From: Kineosporia corallincola
Lineage (GTDB): Bacteria > Actinomycetota > Actinomycetes > Actinomycetales > Kineosporiaceae
DNA length: 64,000 nucleotides
Direction of reading: 5' to 3'
Assembly (NCBI RefSeq): GCF_018499875.1
Contig: NZ_JAHBAY010000001.1
Coordinates: 372,001 to 436,000, forward strand
Shown one piece after another: positions 8,577 through 17,659 of this stretch (position 1 is the stretch's first letter; each line of letters opens with the position of its first letter). The notes under the pieces were generated by a model, which saw nothing but the letters and a program-made list of their open reading frames with translations, was not told where the DNA came from and did not search any database. Both the position numbers and the translations under genes were made by a program.

Positions 8577-9328
8577 TTCCTGCTTCCGGGGGCGAAAGGG
8601 CTGTTTCGGTACTGGACGTCGTGCGGATCCGGGTCCGTGCGCCGGCGGCGGGTCGGCCGCCAGATCGCCGGCAGGGTGATCGCCACCAGCAGGGCGGGGG
8701 CGGCGAAGCGGGCCACCTCGGCCACACCCGGCTGCCGCAGAAAGCGAATGCCCTGGCCGATCTTCGGAATCACGGTGTCCACCCGCCAGGCGGTTCCGCC
8801 GGCGAAATTGGCCACCCAGGGGTCGTTCCCGGGATTCGCGTCACCCTTGGTCTGCACCGTCACGCTGCCGTCCGGCTCGGGCGTCACGGAGACGATCCGG
8901 TGGCTGACGATGCGGTTGTCCTCGACCGGGATGTGGTAGGTGATGATGTCGCCGGGCCGCAGGTCGTACACCGAGACCCGGCTGTCCACGGCGACGTCGC
9001 CCGGCTCGATGGTCGGCGCCATGCTCCCGGTCAGCATCGTCATGGTCTGGTAGGGGAACAGGTGCGGCCCGACGGCGAGGAACAGGAACAGGGCGAAGGC
9101 CAGCGTGCTCACGAGATTGCCCAGATGGTAAAGAATCTGGGCGATCAGGGTGCGTTCGCGGGGGGCGGTGAGCTTGCGGCGTGGGACGAGGGTGATCGAG
9201 GGCGCCACTGCGGTGCCCAGCCCGATCTCGGCCGCCCGGCCGGTTCCGCTCACGATTTCGTCGAAGGTGACGTCTTGCGGCGTCGCGCAGGGGAGATCGC
9301 CGTTGGGCGCGGTGGTTACCACGGCCAT
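8573..9328 (-). CDS. SipW-like (ER/archaeal-type) signal peptidase I
   Basis: A 251-residue membrane protease. A hydrophobic segment near residues 72-90 precedes the serine box LTGSMAPTIEPGD (Ser102). The second catalytic box is IVSHRIVSV with His143 in place of the lysine of standard bacterial signal peptidases. This Ser/His pair and its 41-residue spacing match the SipW/ER subclass. A second membrane segment lies near residues 207-226, followed by a basic tail. It sits between a TasA/CalY-like gene and a second secreted-protein gene, so it probably processes these exported proteins. The N-terminal ~50 residues are unusually long, and a later start is possible. Confidence 0.88.
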   Translation of the reverse strand: MAVVTTAPNGDLPCATPQDVTFDEIVSGTGRAAEIGLGTAVAPSITLVPRRKLTAPRERTLIAQILYHLGNLVSTLAFALFLFLAVGPHLFPYQTMTMLTGSMAPTIEPGDVAVDSRVSVYDLRPGDIITYHIPVEDNRIVSHRIVSVTPEPDGSVTVQTKGDANPGNDPWVANFAGGTAWRVDTVIPKIGQGIRFLRQPGVAEVARFAAPALLVAITLPAIWRPTRRRRTDPDPHDVQYRNSPFAPGSRK

Positions 9329-9393
9329 GATCGGCGACCTCCCCGGGCGAATCTGCTGTCAGTCCTTACTGTCGGCTCGGGAGGGGGCGGAGA

Positions 9394-10011
9394 TTACTTG
9401 CTCGTGGCCGCCCGCTGGGTGCCGTTGAAGGTGAAGGTCAGGGCACTGGTCTTGTTCTGGAACGTGTTGTCCGCCGAGGTCGGCAGCGTCAGCGTGACGC
9501 GCAGGTGGTCCACACCGTTGGCGGTCAGGGCGTTCAGGCCGGTCAGGGCCGCGCCGGCCTGGATCACCGGCACGTTGTTGACCAGGGTGGTCGGGCTGGC
9601 GCAGGTGTAGGTGAACGCCGGGGAGGTGCCCGCCTCGACCCAGGCCGTGGGGCAGGAGTCCACCTTGAGCTGGAGGCCGTTCGTGGTGTCGGTGTTCAGC
9701 ACGCTGCTGGTCGTCGCGGTGGTGACCAGGGTCAGCGAGGCCAGGGCCTGGTCGCCGGTGTTGGTCAGGTCGACGGCGCGCTGCATGGTGTCGCCGGGAA
9801 CCAGGCCGGTGGCGCCCAGGGTCAGCCGGTTCGCCGCGCTGCCGGCGGTGCCGAGGGCGATGTTCACCGTGCCGGTGGCGACGCTGGTGCTGGCTGAGGT
9901 GGTGGCGGTGAAGGTACCGAAGGTGCCCAGACCGGCCACGGCGGCAGCAGAGCCGAGAACGGCGACGGAGGCGACGAGCTTGCCGGTCATCGTGGTCAGT
10001 CCGAGCTTCAT
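9394..10011 (-). CDS. TasA/CalY-like secreted protein (SipW-dependent type signal)
   Basis: A 205-residue exported protein. Its N-terminus (KLVASVAVLGSAAAVAGLG, then TFGTFTATTSAS) follows the pattern of SipW-dependent signal peptides in TasA, CalY and camelysin: a hydrophobic core, a short G-F motif, and TGTVNIALG after cleavage. The mature domain has the PGD and LTNTGDQAL features of that family and two cysteines. It is first in a three-gene minus-strand unit with the dedicated peptidase. TasA forms biofilm fibres in Bacillus; a fibre or surface-coat role here is inference. AAGGAG lies 10 bases before the ATG. Confidence 0.8.
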   Translation of the reverse strand: MKLGLTTMTGKLVASVAVLGSAAAVAGLGTFGTFTATTSASTSVATGTVNIALGTAGSAANRLTLGATGLVPGDTMQRAVDLTNTGDQALASLTLVTTATTSSVLNTDTTNGLQLKVDSCPTAWVEAGTSPAFTYTCASPTTLVNNVPVIQAGAALTGLNALTANGVDHLRVTLTLPTSADNTFQNKTSALTFTFNGTQRAATSK

Positions 10012-10040
10012 CTGCCGTGCTCTCCTTGCTTGGCGGGGGC

Positions 10041-10107
10041 GGGGTGGCGTTCGGTGCCACCCCCAACGAGTCGGCGGCGAGGTTCAGGTCAGAACCCCAC
10101 CGCCGAC
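10041..10107 (-). promoter_or_regulatory. Two strong hairpins in the leader of the TasA/SipW-like cassette
   Basis: In the 140-base gap before the cassette two foldable elements stand side by side. One is GGGGTGGC/GCCACCCC (10041-10048 with 10056-10063). The other is a compound hairpin with outer stem 10070-10077 with 10100-10107, inner stem GGTTC/GAACC (10081-10085 with 10092-10096), 3x3 internal loop and a six-base loop. They could be a regulatory leader or the terminator of the upstream reductase gene, though no T run follows on the minus strand. No known riboswitch class is recognised. Confidence 0.5.
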
Positions 10108-10151
10108 AAGGTTTCCGCAAGGAACTTTCAAGACGAGCTTGAGGACGACGC

Positions 10152-10961
10152 TCAGCCCGGCCCGAACCGCTCGATCCGGATGTTTCCGGCGGGCAGGCCG
10201 AGAGAGACCAGCAACTGCGAGGCGTGCTCGGAGAACCCGGCCGACCCGCAGACGTAGGCCACCGGACCGGGCAGACCGGCCAGCAACGGCTCCAGGTCCG
10301 CCGCGGTGAGCCGCCCGGCCGGGCGGGGATCGCCGGCCGGGGTCTGCCGGGTGTGGATCACCGTGGTCTCCGGGCCGTACTCGCCGTCGTAGTAGAGATC
10401 CTCCGGACGTCGCACCGAGACCAGCAGCCGCAACGGCACGGTGCGGCCGGTCTGCGCCCAGTACCGCCGCATCGCCATCAGCGGCACCACGCCGGACCCG
10501 CCGCCGAGCAGCAGGGCCGGGGTGTCACCCCGCCAGACGAACCAGCCGCCGAACGGACCGCGCAGCTCCACCGTGTCACCCACCCCGATCTCCTCGTGCA
10601 GGTAGGGCGACACCTCGCCGTCCTCGATCCTCTCCACGGTGAGCTCGACCTCGCCGTCGGGCGAGGGCGCCGAGGCGATGCTGTAGGAGCGCTGGGCGGT
10701 GGAACCGTCGGGGGCGGTGAGCCGGACGTCGAAGTGCTGACCGGGCAGGTGGCGGCCGGCCGGCCCCTCGTCGTCCATGGTTCGGATTCTGAGGCGAAAG
10801 GTTCTCGCCGAGGAGGTTTCGTCGTGCACCCCGGTGACCACGGCCGGCCTCCACCGCCTGCGGGCACCGCCGGGCGGCACCTGACGGGTGACCGGCCCGA
10901 GCGTCGGCAGCGGCGGCAGGGCGTCGAGGGACGGCAGCGCGGGGAGCTCGGCGTCAGTCAC
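10152..10961 (-). CDS. FAD/NAD(P)-binding oxidoreductase (ferredoxin-reductase-like)
   Basis: A 269-residue enzyme of the ferredoxin-NADP reductase superfamily. The flavin-binding motif RSYSIAS and the nucleotide-binding loop GGGSGVVPLM are in the expected order, followed by YVCGSAGF near the C-terminus. No iron-sulphur domain is attached. The gene starts with GTG inside the last codons of a molybdopterin oxidoreductase gene (8-base overlap), so the pair likely forms one redox system in which this protein passes electrons between NAD(P)H and the molybdoenzyme. The N-terminal ~30 residues are Pro/Leu-rich. Confidence 0.85.
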   Translation of the reverse strand: MTDAELPALPSLDALPPLPTLGPVTRQVPPGGARRRWRPAVVTGVHDETSSARTFRLRIRTMDDEGPAGRHLPGQHFDVRLTAPDGSTAQRSYSIASAPSPDGEVELTVERIEDGEVSPYLHEEIGVGDTVELRGPFGGWFVWRGDTPALLLGGGSGVVPLMAMRRYWAQTGRTVPLRLLVSVRRPEDLYYDGEYGPETTVIHTRQTPAGDPRPAGRLTAADLEPLLAGLPGPVAYVCGSAGFSEHASQLLVSLGLPAGNIRIERFGPG

Positions 10962-11553
10962 CCGAGTACCTCTGCTCCAGCCACGGGTCGCCGAGTTCGT
11001 GGTAACCGCGCTGCTCCCAGAAACCGGGCTCGTCGTGGTCGAGCAGCCGCAGGCCGCCGATCCACTTGGCGCTCTTCCAGAAATACAGGTTGGGCACCAG
11101 CAGCCGGGCCGGGCCGCCGTGCTCGTGCGGCAGCGGCTTGCCCTCGTGCTCCCAGACCACCCAGGCCCGGCCGCCGGTGACCTCGGCCAGCGGCAGGTTG
11201 GTGGTGTAGCCGGTGTGGCTCCAGGCGACCACGTGGGTGGCCGTCGGCAGCACCCCGGTCTCGGCCAGGAAGGTGTCCAGACTGACGCCGGTGAAGCCGG
11301 TGCCGAGCTTGGACCAGCTGGTGACGCAGTGGATGTCGCCTTCCCAGGTGGACGGCTCCAGCCGGTGCGCGGCCTGCCAGTCCCAGGTGCGGGCCCGCTC
11401 GACCAGGCCGTCGACCCGGAAGCTCCAGGTGTCGGCGGTCAGTTTCGGGCTGACCTCGGCGGTCAGAACGGGCCAGCTGCTGCCGGTGTCGTACTGCCCG
11501 GGGGGCAGCCGCGGGTCGCGCAGCTGGCCTCGTCCGAAGCCGGTGCGTGCCAT
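10954..11553 (-). CDS. Molybdopterin-dependent oxidoreductase (sulfite-oxidase/MsrP fold)
   Basis: A 199-residue protein with the sulfite-oxidase molybdopterin fold. The motif GDIHCVTSWSK carries the cysteine expected to bind molybdenum, and LPHEHGGPARLLVPNLYFWKS is the typical C-terminal cofactor-binding stretch. It lacks a signal peptide and the dimerisation domain of true sulfite oxidases, so it is a small cytosolic member. AGAGGA lies about 7 bases before the chosen ATG; the frame stays open far upstream, but that part is antisense to egtA. Co-transcribed with the overlapping flavin reductase gene. Substrate unknown. Confidence 0.87.
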   Translation of the reverse strand: MARTGFGRGQLRDPRLPPGQYDTGSSWPVLTAEVSPKLTADTWSFRVDGLVERARTWDWQAAHRLEPSTWEGDIHCVTSWSKLGTGFTGVSLDTFLAETGVLPTATHVVAWSHTGYTTNLPLAEVTGGRAWVVWEHEGKPLPHEHGGPARLLVPNLYFWKSAKWIGGLRLLDHDEPGFWEQRGYHELGDPWLEQRYSGD

Positions 11554-11737
11554 GTCGTGTCCTCTCATGACGGCTTGGGGTCTGCCAAATTTATCCTGAT
11601 AGCTCAGCATCGTTGCAGGTAGCGGCATTCCCGATGACGTCTGTGGGATTTGCTCCGGGATTCCGGGTAGCGCGATCGTTCGGGCGGTGCGCACTATGGT
11701 CGGCGTGTCGATCGAAGACCTCACCCAGGAGGGACCG

Positions 11738-12955
11738 GTGACATCGGCCGACAACGGCGGCCCCGTCACCGAGTCCGATGCCGAAGGCTGGATTCCCCGA
11801 ACCTGTTTCAAACACGGCCCACCTCGCCAGGTGGGCATCGAGCTGGAGTTCCTGGTGCACCGCGACCAGGATCCACCGGAGCATCTGGCCCCCGACAAGC
11901 TCCAGCTCCTGCACGACGATCTCCGTAAGCAGCACCTCCGCTCGAATTTCACCGTCGAGCCCGGTGGGCAGGTCGAGCTCAGCTCCCTCCCGGCCGATGA
12001 TCTTCGCGGCGCGATCGCCGACGTGGAAACAGATCTCGCCGTTCTGAACCGCATCACCGCACACCATGGCGCCCGTCTGACCGGCGCCGGGATCGACTCG
12101 CTCCCGCTCCCCCCGCGCTTTCTCCACGAGCCCCGGTATGCCGCCATGGAGAAGTATTTCGACCGCACCGGCAGTGCCGGCCGGGTGATGATGCGCGGCA
12201 GCGCCTCCGTGCAGGTCAACCTGGAGGCCGCCCGCACCGGCGCCGGCCCGGGTGACCTGCTGCGGCGCTGGGAACTGCTGCACGCCATCGGCCCGGCCAC
12301 AGCGGCCGCCTTCGGCCGGCCCTCGGCGCATCGTCCGGATGATCCACGTCTGAGCGGGTATCGGCTACTGCGGCAGGGAATCTGGCGGGTGCTCGATCCG
12401 GCGCGCTGTCACGCCGTCGTCCCGGCTTCCGGTGAAACGCTTCAGGAGGCCTACGCCCGCTGGGTTCTCGACGCCCCGCTGCTGGCCGTGCGCCGCACCG
12501 GCCGCCCGTGGACGGCTCCCGCCGGGCTCACCTTCCGGCAGTGGCTGCGCCAGGGCACCCGGGCGGTGCCCGACACCGCACCGCCCACCCTGGAAGACCT
12601 GAAGTTCCACATGACCACGCTGTTCCCGCCGGTGCGGGCCCGCGGCCACTTCGAGGTGCGCTACATCGACGCCCAGCCCGGCCCGTGGTGGCGGGTGCCC
12701 GCCGCCGTGATCACCGCGCTGGCGACCGACGACGCCGCCGGTGACGCCGCGCTGGAGGCCTGCGAACCGGTGCGCGACGCCTGGGAACTCGCCGCCCGCG
12801 CCGGTCTGCACGACGACGGCGTGCGCCGCGCCGCGCGCACCGTGCTGGAGATCGCCGCCCGGGCCCTGGACCGGGACGGCCAGGGCGAACTGGCCCGGCT
12901 GACCGCCGAATACCTCGATCTTGCCCCGACCCTCCCGGAGGTGCCGCCGTGCTGA
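11738..12955 (+). CDS. egtA: EgtA, glutamate-cysteine ligase for ergothioneine
   Basis: Makes gamma-glutamylcysteine, the sulphur donor used by EgtB. About 405 residues of the GCS2 ATP-grasp-like family: VGIELEFLVHR near the N-terminus, GGQVELSSLP, and the RVMMRGSASVQVNLE stretch that is typical of EgtA and plant-type ligases. The GTG at 11738 is chosen because CCAGGAGGGACC precedes it; the frame opens earlier at 11687. First gene of egtA-egtB-egtC-egtD, whose members overlap by 4-8 bases. Its start lies about 185 bases from the divergent molybdoenzyme gene, so the promoters share that gap. Confidence 0.93.
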   Translation: MTSADNGGPVTESDAEGWIPRTCFKHGPPRQVGIELEFLVHRDQDPPEHLAPDKLQLLHDDLRKQHLRSNFTVEPGGQVELSSLPADDLRGAIADVETDLAVLNRITAHHGARLTGAGIDSLPLPPRFLHEPRYAAMEKYFDRTGSAGRVMMRGSASVQVNLEAARTGAGPGDLLRRWELLHAIGPATAAAFGRPSAHRPDDPRLSGYRLLRQGIWRVLDPARCHAVVPASGETLQEAYARWVLDAPLLAVRRTGRPWTAPAGLTFRQWLRQGTRAVPDTAPPTLEDLKFHMTTLFPPVRARGHFEVRYIDAQPGPWWRVPAAVITALATDDAAGDAALEACEPVRDAWELAARAGLHDDGVRRAARTVLEIAARALDRDGQGELARLTAEYLDLAPTLPEVPPC

Positions 12956-14292
12956 CCAGACAGAACCACAACATCACCGAACTCCACGACGAGCAGGTCC
13001 GCGACCGGCTCGCCGCCGACCTGATCCGCGCCCGGGACCGCACGAAGCTGCTCACCGCGGTGGACGACACCGAGCTCACGCACCAGCACTCGCCGCTGAT
13101 GTCGCCGCTGGTCTGGGACCTGGCGCACATCGGCAACCAGGAGGAGCTGTGGCTGCTGCGTGACGTGGCCGGCCGCGACCCGCTGCTGCCCGAGACCGTC
13201 GACATGCTCTACGACGCCTTCCAGAACGCCCGCAAGGACCGGCCCAAGCTGCCGCTGCTGGAGCCCGTGCCGTCCCGGCGGTACGTGGACGACGTGCGCG
13301 GCAAGGTGCTCGACGTGCTGGAGCGGATTCCGCTGCACGGCCGTCCGCTGCTCGAGAAGGGCTTCGCCTTCGGCATGATCGTGCAGCACGAGCAGCAGCA
13401 CGACGAGACCATGCTGGCCACCCATCAGCTGCGGGCGGGGGAGGCGCTGCTGAACGCGCCCTCGGCCCCGGCCGGCTCCGACGTCGGCCCGGCCGAGGTG
13501 CTGGTGCCGGGCGGGCCCTTCACCATGGGCACCGACATCGAGCCCTGGGCCCTGGACAACGAGAGGCCGGCGCACGCCGTCGACGTCCCCTCGTTCTTCA
13601 TCGACACCACTCCGGTGACCAACGGCGAGTACCTGCGGTTCATCGAGGACGGCGGCTACGACGACCCGCGCTGGTGGCACCCGGAGGGCTGGCTGCACCG
13701 GCAGCGGGCCGGCCTGACCGCGCCGCAGTTCTGGCAGCGCCACGGAAGCACCTGGAGCAGAAGGGTCTTCGGCCGCGACGAACCGCTCCGCCCGGACCAG
13801 CCGGTGGTGCACGTGTGCTGGTACGAGGCCGACGCCTACGCCCGCTGGGCCGGACGGCGACTGCCGACCGAGGCGGAGTGGGAGAAGGCGGCCCGCTTCG
13901 ACCCGGCCTCCGGCCGCACCCGGCGCTACCCCTGGGGTGACGACGAACCCAGCGCCGAGCACGCCAATCTCGGCCAGCGGCACCTGGAACCGGCCGGGGT
14001 GGGGGCCTATCCGGCCGGCCGCTCGGCGCTGGGCGTGCACCAGCTGATCGGCGACGTCTGGGAGTGGACGTCGAGCACGTTCGGCGGCTACCCGGGATTC
14101 CGGGCCTGGCCGTACCGGGAGTACTCCGAGGTGTTCTTCGGGACCGAGCACCGGGTGCTGCGCGGCGGCTCGTTCGGGTCCGACCCCTCGGCCGTGCGCT
14201 CCACCTTCCGCAACTGGGACTACCCGATCCGGCGGCAGATCTTCAGCGGCTTCCGCTGCGCCCGCTCGCCCCGGGCGGACGAGCATGTGTAG
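12949..14292 (+). CDS. egtB: EgtB, sulfoxide synthase of ergothioneine biosynthesis
   Basis: A non-haem iron enzyme that joins gamma-glutamylcysteine to hercynine using oxygen. The 447 residues show an N-terminal DinB-like domain with the histidine motifs DLAHIGNQEE and QHEQQHDET, which supply the three iron ligands, followed by a formylglycine-generating-enzyme-like domain (GGPFTMGTD ... LPTEAEWEKAARF ... WEWTSSTF ... RVLRGGSF ... FRCAR). It begins with GTG 7 bases inside the end of egtA. Length and motif order are those of intact EgtB. Confidence 0.95.
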   Translation: MLTRQNHNITELHDEQVRDRLAADLIRARDRTKLLTAVDDTELTHQHSPLMSPLVWDLAHIGNQEELWLLRDVAGRDPLLPETVDMLYDAFQNARKDRPKLPLLEPVPSRRYVDDVRGKVLDVLERIPLHGRPLLEKGFAFGMIVQHEQQHDETMLATHQLRAGEALLNAPSAPAGSDVGPAEVLVPGGPFTMGTDIEPWALDNERPAHAVDVPSFFIDTTPVTNGEYLRFIEDGGYDDPRWWHPEGWLHRQRAGLTAPQFWQRHGSTWSRRVFGRDEPLRPDQPVVHVCWYEADAYARWAGRRLPTEAEWEKAARFDPASGRTRRYPWGDDEPSAEHANLGQRHLEPAGVGAYPAGRSALGVHQLIGDVWEWTSSTFGGYPGFRAWPYREYSEVFFGTEHRVLRGGSFGSDPSAVRSTFRNWDYPIRRQIFSGFRCARSPRADEHV

Positions 14293-15037
14293 GCACCTGG
14301 CGTACGTGGGTGCGCCGATCCGGGTGGGCGAGCTGGTCAGCGACCCGCCGCACGCCCTCACCCGGCAGGCCTGGGCGCCGCGCCGGCAGACCCACGGGAT
14401 CATGAACGTGGACGGGTTCGGGCTGGGCTGGTACTCCCCGGGCGACCCGGAACCGGCCCGGCACCGTGGCGACGGCCCGGTCTGGGGCGACGAGACATTC
14501 GCCGACCTGGCCCGCACCGTGCGCACCACCGGGCTGCTGGCGGCCGTCCGCTCCGGCACCGAGGGCATGGTGTCGGGCCGCGGGGCCGCGGCGCCGTTCC
14601 GGTCCGGACACTGGCTGTTCAGCCACAACGGCGCGCTGCCGGGCTGGCCGGAATCCGGCGCCGAACTGGTGAAAGACATCGACCCGGCGAGGCTTCTGCG
14701 GATCGATGCGCCGACCGACGCGGCCGCGCTGTGGGCGCTGACGCTCGACCGGCTGGACGCCGGGCTCACCCCCGGTGAGGCGCTGCGGGCGGTGGCCTCG
14801 CGGGCCGTGGAGGTCACCGGCGGGCGGGTGAACCTGCTGCTGACCGACGGTTCCCGGATCGCCGGCACGACCGCCGGGGCCAGCCTGTGCTACCGCCGGC
14901 TGGAGGCCGGTGTGGTGGTGGCCTCGGAGGCGTACGACGACGCCGGCGACTGGCACGACGTGCCCGACGGCCGGCTGATCACGGTGGAGGACGGCGAGGT
15001 CGTCGTGGAAGACCTGACCGGGGAAAGGATCCCATGA
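14285..15037 (+). CDS. egtC: EgtC, gamma-glutamyl amidohydrolase
   Basis: A class-II glutamine amidotransferase-type hydrolase that removes the gamma-glutamyl group from the EgtB product. The catalytic cysteine follows the initiator methionine directly (MCRHLAYVG), as required for an N-terminal nucleophile. RRQTHGIMNVDGFGLGWY and LFSHNGALPGW are conserved substrate-site stretches. At 250 residues it has the usual EgtC length. It overlaps egtB by 8 bases and egtD by 4. Confidence 0.95.
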   Translation: MCRHLAYVGAPIRVGELVSDPPHALTRQAWAPRRQTHGIMNVDGFGLGWYSPGDPEPARHRGDGPVWGDETFADLARTVRTTGLLAAVRSGTEGMVSGRGAAAPFRSGHWLFSHNGALPGWPESGAELVKDIDPARLLRIDAPTDAAALWALTLDRLDAGLTPGEALRAVASRAVEVTGGRVNLLLTDGSRIAGTTAGASLCYRRLEAGVVVASEAYDDAGDWHDVPDGRLITVEDGEVVVEDLTGERIP

Positions 15038-16008
15038 GTTATCGCTTCACCGACCTGCTGCCCGCGGACCACTCCGGCCCGGCCCTGCGGCACGACGTCC
15101 TGACCGGGCTCACTGCCGAGCCGAAATGGCTTCCGCCGAAATGGTTCTACGACAAGACCGGGAGTGCCCTGTTCGAGGACATCACCCGACTGCCGGAGTA
15201 CTACCCGACCCGCAGCGAACGGGCGATCCTGGAGGCCGACGCCGCCGTGATCGTGCGCAGCTCGGGGGCCGGTCACCTGGTGGAGCTGGGGTCGGGCTCG
15301 TCGGAGAAGACCCGGCTGCTGCTCGACGAGATCGCCTCCGGCGGCTACACCGCGCTCGACGTGAGCGAGGACGCGCTGCGCCAGGCCGGTGACGGCCTCG
15401 CCGCCACCTATCCGGATCTGCGGATCGACCTGGTGCGGGCGGACTTCGAGGAGCATCTGACCGAGGTGCTGCGGCGCCCGGCCGACGGGCCGAGGCTGGT
15501 GGCCTTCCTCGGCGGAACCATCGGGAACCTGAAACCCGAACAGCGGCAGGTGTTTCTGCGATCGGTACGGGACGGGCTGAATCCGGGTGACAGCTTCCTG
15601 CTCGGTGCCGACCTGGTGAAGTCGCCGGACGTGCTGGTGCGTGCCTACGACGACTCGGCCGGGGTGACGGCGGCGTTCAACCTGAACCTGCTCCAGGTGC
15701 TGAACCACCGGCTGGGAGCCGATTTCGACCCGTCCGCGTTCGAGCACCACGCGGTCTGGGACGGCGATCGGGCCTGGATCGAGATGCGGCTGCGGGCGCT
15801 GCGCGACGTCATCGTGCGGTTCGCCGACCTCGACCTGACCGTGCGGTTCGCCGCCGGGGAGGAGATGCGCACCGAGATCTCCGCCAAGTTCACCCGGGAA
15901 CGGCTCGAGAAGGAGCTCGGTGCAGCCGGTTTCGGTGCCGGTGGCTGGTGGACCGATCCGGACGGCCGGTTCTCGCTCTCGCTCTGGCGGCCGTCAGACG
16001 TAATGTGA
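15034..16008 (+). CDS. egtD: EgtD, histidine N-alpha-trimethyltransferase
   Basis: Transfers three methyl groups from S-adenosylmethionine to histidine, giving hercynine for EgtB. The 324-residue protein begins [10 protein letters not shown] and has [26 protein letters not shown] and the SAM motif [15 protein letters not shown], all typical of EgtD. The ATG overlaps the egtC stop (ATGA). The final codons overlap the end of the converging chemoreceptor gene by 15 bases. No egtE lyase gene follows, so the last C-S cleavage must be encoded elsewhere or be non-enzymatic. Confidence 0.95.
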   Translation: MSYRFTDLLPADHSGPALRHDVLTGLTAEPKWLPPKWFYDKTGSALFEDITRLPEYYPTRSERAILEADAAVIVRSSGAGHLVELGSGSSEKTRLLLDEIASGGYTALDVSEDALRQAGDGLAATYPDLRIDLVRADFEEHLTEVLRRPADGPRLVAFLGGTIGNLKPEQRQVFLRSVRDGLNPGDSFLLGADLVKSPDVLVRAYDDSAGVTAAFNLNLLQVLNHRLGADFDPSAFEHHAVWDGDRAWIEMRLRALRDVIVRFADLDLTVRFAAGEEMRTEISAKFTRERLEKELGAAGFGAGGWWTDPDGRFSLSLWRPSDVM

Positions 16009-17547
16009 GTCCAGCTGGCGGGCCATCTCGGCCTGCACCTCCAGGATCTCCTGGATCCGCACCTGTACCGAGTCCATCTGGCCGATGATCTCACTGGTGT
16101 TCTGGATGCCGGTGGCCACCGACCGGGCGTTCTCCTGGATCGCCGCGATCTGGTCGGACACCTGGCCGGTGGCCCTCGCCGTCTCCTGGGCGAGCTGCTT
16201 GACCTCGTCGGCGACCACGGCGAAGCCCTTGCCCGCGTCACCGGCGCGGGCGGCCTCGATGGTGGCGTTGAGGGCCAGCAGGTTGGTCTGGTCGGCGATG
16301 CTGGAGATGATCTTGATGACGTCGCCGATCGCCGCCGACGCCGCCCCCAGGTTGTCCACCTCGCCGGTCATGTCGCCGGACCGGGCCACCGCCTCGCCGG
16401 CCACCCGGCTGGCGTCGCCGGTGGCCGCGCGCAGCTGCTCCACGGTGTCGAGAAGTGCCCGGGCACCGGCCTGTTCGGTCTCGCCCCGGCGGATCGACTC
16501 CAGCCGCTGGCAGACCAGCTGCTGCACGTTGCGCAGGGCGCCCATCCGGGACTCGGACAGGGTGATGGTCTCGGTGGTGAAGAAGTCCATCGTTCCCACC
16601 ACCCGGCCGCCGATGATGACCGGGAAGCAGATGCCCGACTTCACCCCGGCCCGGCCTGCCGCGGGGGCCCGCACGCAGTCGGTCAGGTCGGCCAGGTTGG
16701 CCACGAACACCAGGTCCCGCGATCGCCAGGCCCGGCCCGAGAGACCCACTCCCTCGGCGAAACTCGCCGCCAGTGTGACCTGCCGGAACTCCTCACCGGC
16801 CGAGCCGGACTCCAGCTCGAAGCGGAGCACGTCCTCGCCCTCGCGGATGCTCCAGTACGAGCCGTAGGCCCAGCCGAACGAGTCGCGCACGGTCTCCAGG
16901 GCCAGCCGGGTGCAGGCAGCCTCGTCGGCGGCCGCGTTCAGCTTGCTCACCACCTCGGTCACCGCCAGCCGGTCGTCGGCGATCTCCTGGAGCTGAGCCT
17001 GCGCGATCGCCCGGTACACGGCCATGTCGGAGAGCTTGGCGATCTCGACGATCTTCTCCCGGCGGCCGGGGTTGTCGGCAATCGGCTCGTCCGAGAAGTA
17101 CTCCAGCACGCCGCGCACCTGGCCGTTGTTCTGCACCGGGTAGAACATGCCGGAGACCATGCCCAGCCGTTGCGCGGCCTGGGCCCGTACCGAACCGGTG
17201 GTCTGAGCGAGGTCGTCGATGAAAAGTGGCTCACCGGTGCGGAAAGCCCGACCGACCAGGCTGGCGTCCATGGCGTTGCGTTTGCCTGGGAATGCGCTTG
17301 CCATTCCGTCGACGATGCGCCCGGTCTGATGGATCATCGTCAGCTCGCCGCCCTCAGGCAGCCAGGCGGCTCCGTAGTCCACCCCGCTGGCCCGCACGAA
17401 CGCGTCCACCGAGATCCGGTAGGCACTCTCCTCGCTGGTCACCGACTCCAGGGCCCGGATCACCTCAGCGAACGTCTCGACGTCGCGAGGCGCGTTCGCC
17501 GGTGTCGTGGCCGGCCCGCCGGACGAACGTTTCCTGCCAAACACCAC
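15994..17547 (-). CDS. Cytosolic chemoreceptor with two GAF domains
   Basis: About 517 residues with no membrane segment. Two GAF-type sensor domains (roughly residues 25-170 and 185-335) are followed by a methyl-accepting chemotaxis signalling domain of ~150 residues. Its hairpin tip ([20 protein letters not shown], then [12 protein letters not shown]) is the CheA/CheW contact region. The adaptation helices are short, so methylation control may be reduced. GAF domains could bind a small cytosolic ligand such as a cyclic nucleotide or haem; none is identified. GGGAGAAG precedes the GTG at 17547; the frame opens at 17592. No che genes lie in the window. Confidence 0.88.
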   Translation of the reverse strand: MVFGRKRSSGGPATTPANAPRDVETFAEVIRALESVTSEESAYRISVDAFVRASGVDYGAAWLPEGGELTMIHQTGRIVDGMASAFPGKRNAMDASLVGRAFRTGEPLFIDDLAQTTGSVRAQAAQRLGMVSGMFYPVQNNGQVRGVLEYFSDEPIADNPGRREKIVEIAKLSDMAVYRAIAQAQLQEIADDRLAVTEVVSKLNAAADEAACTRLALETVRDSFGWAYGSYWSIREGEDVLRFELESGSAGEEFRQVTLAASFAEGVGLSGRAWRSRDLVFVANLADLTDCVRAPAAGRAGVKSGICFPVIIGGRVVGTMDFFTTETITLSESRMGALRNVQQLVCQRLESIRRGETEQAGARALLDTVEQLRAATGDASRVAGEAVARSGDMTGEVDNLGAASAAIGDVIKIISSIADQTNLLALNATIEAARAGDAGKGFAVVADEVKQLAQETARATGQVSDQIAAIQENARSVATGIQNTSEIIGQMDSVQVRIQEILEVQAEMARQLDSHYV

Positions 17548-17659
17548 GGATCTCACTTCTCCCGGTTCCAGGACCCCAGGTAGCGCGCGCACGCTTCACA
17601 CCTGAGGTCCTGGATCGGCCGTCGGATCCGGGGGCTTGAGACGTTCCGGCCGGATCGGC

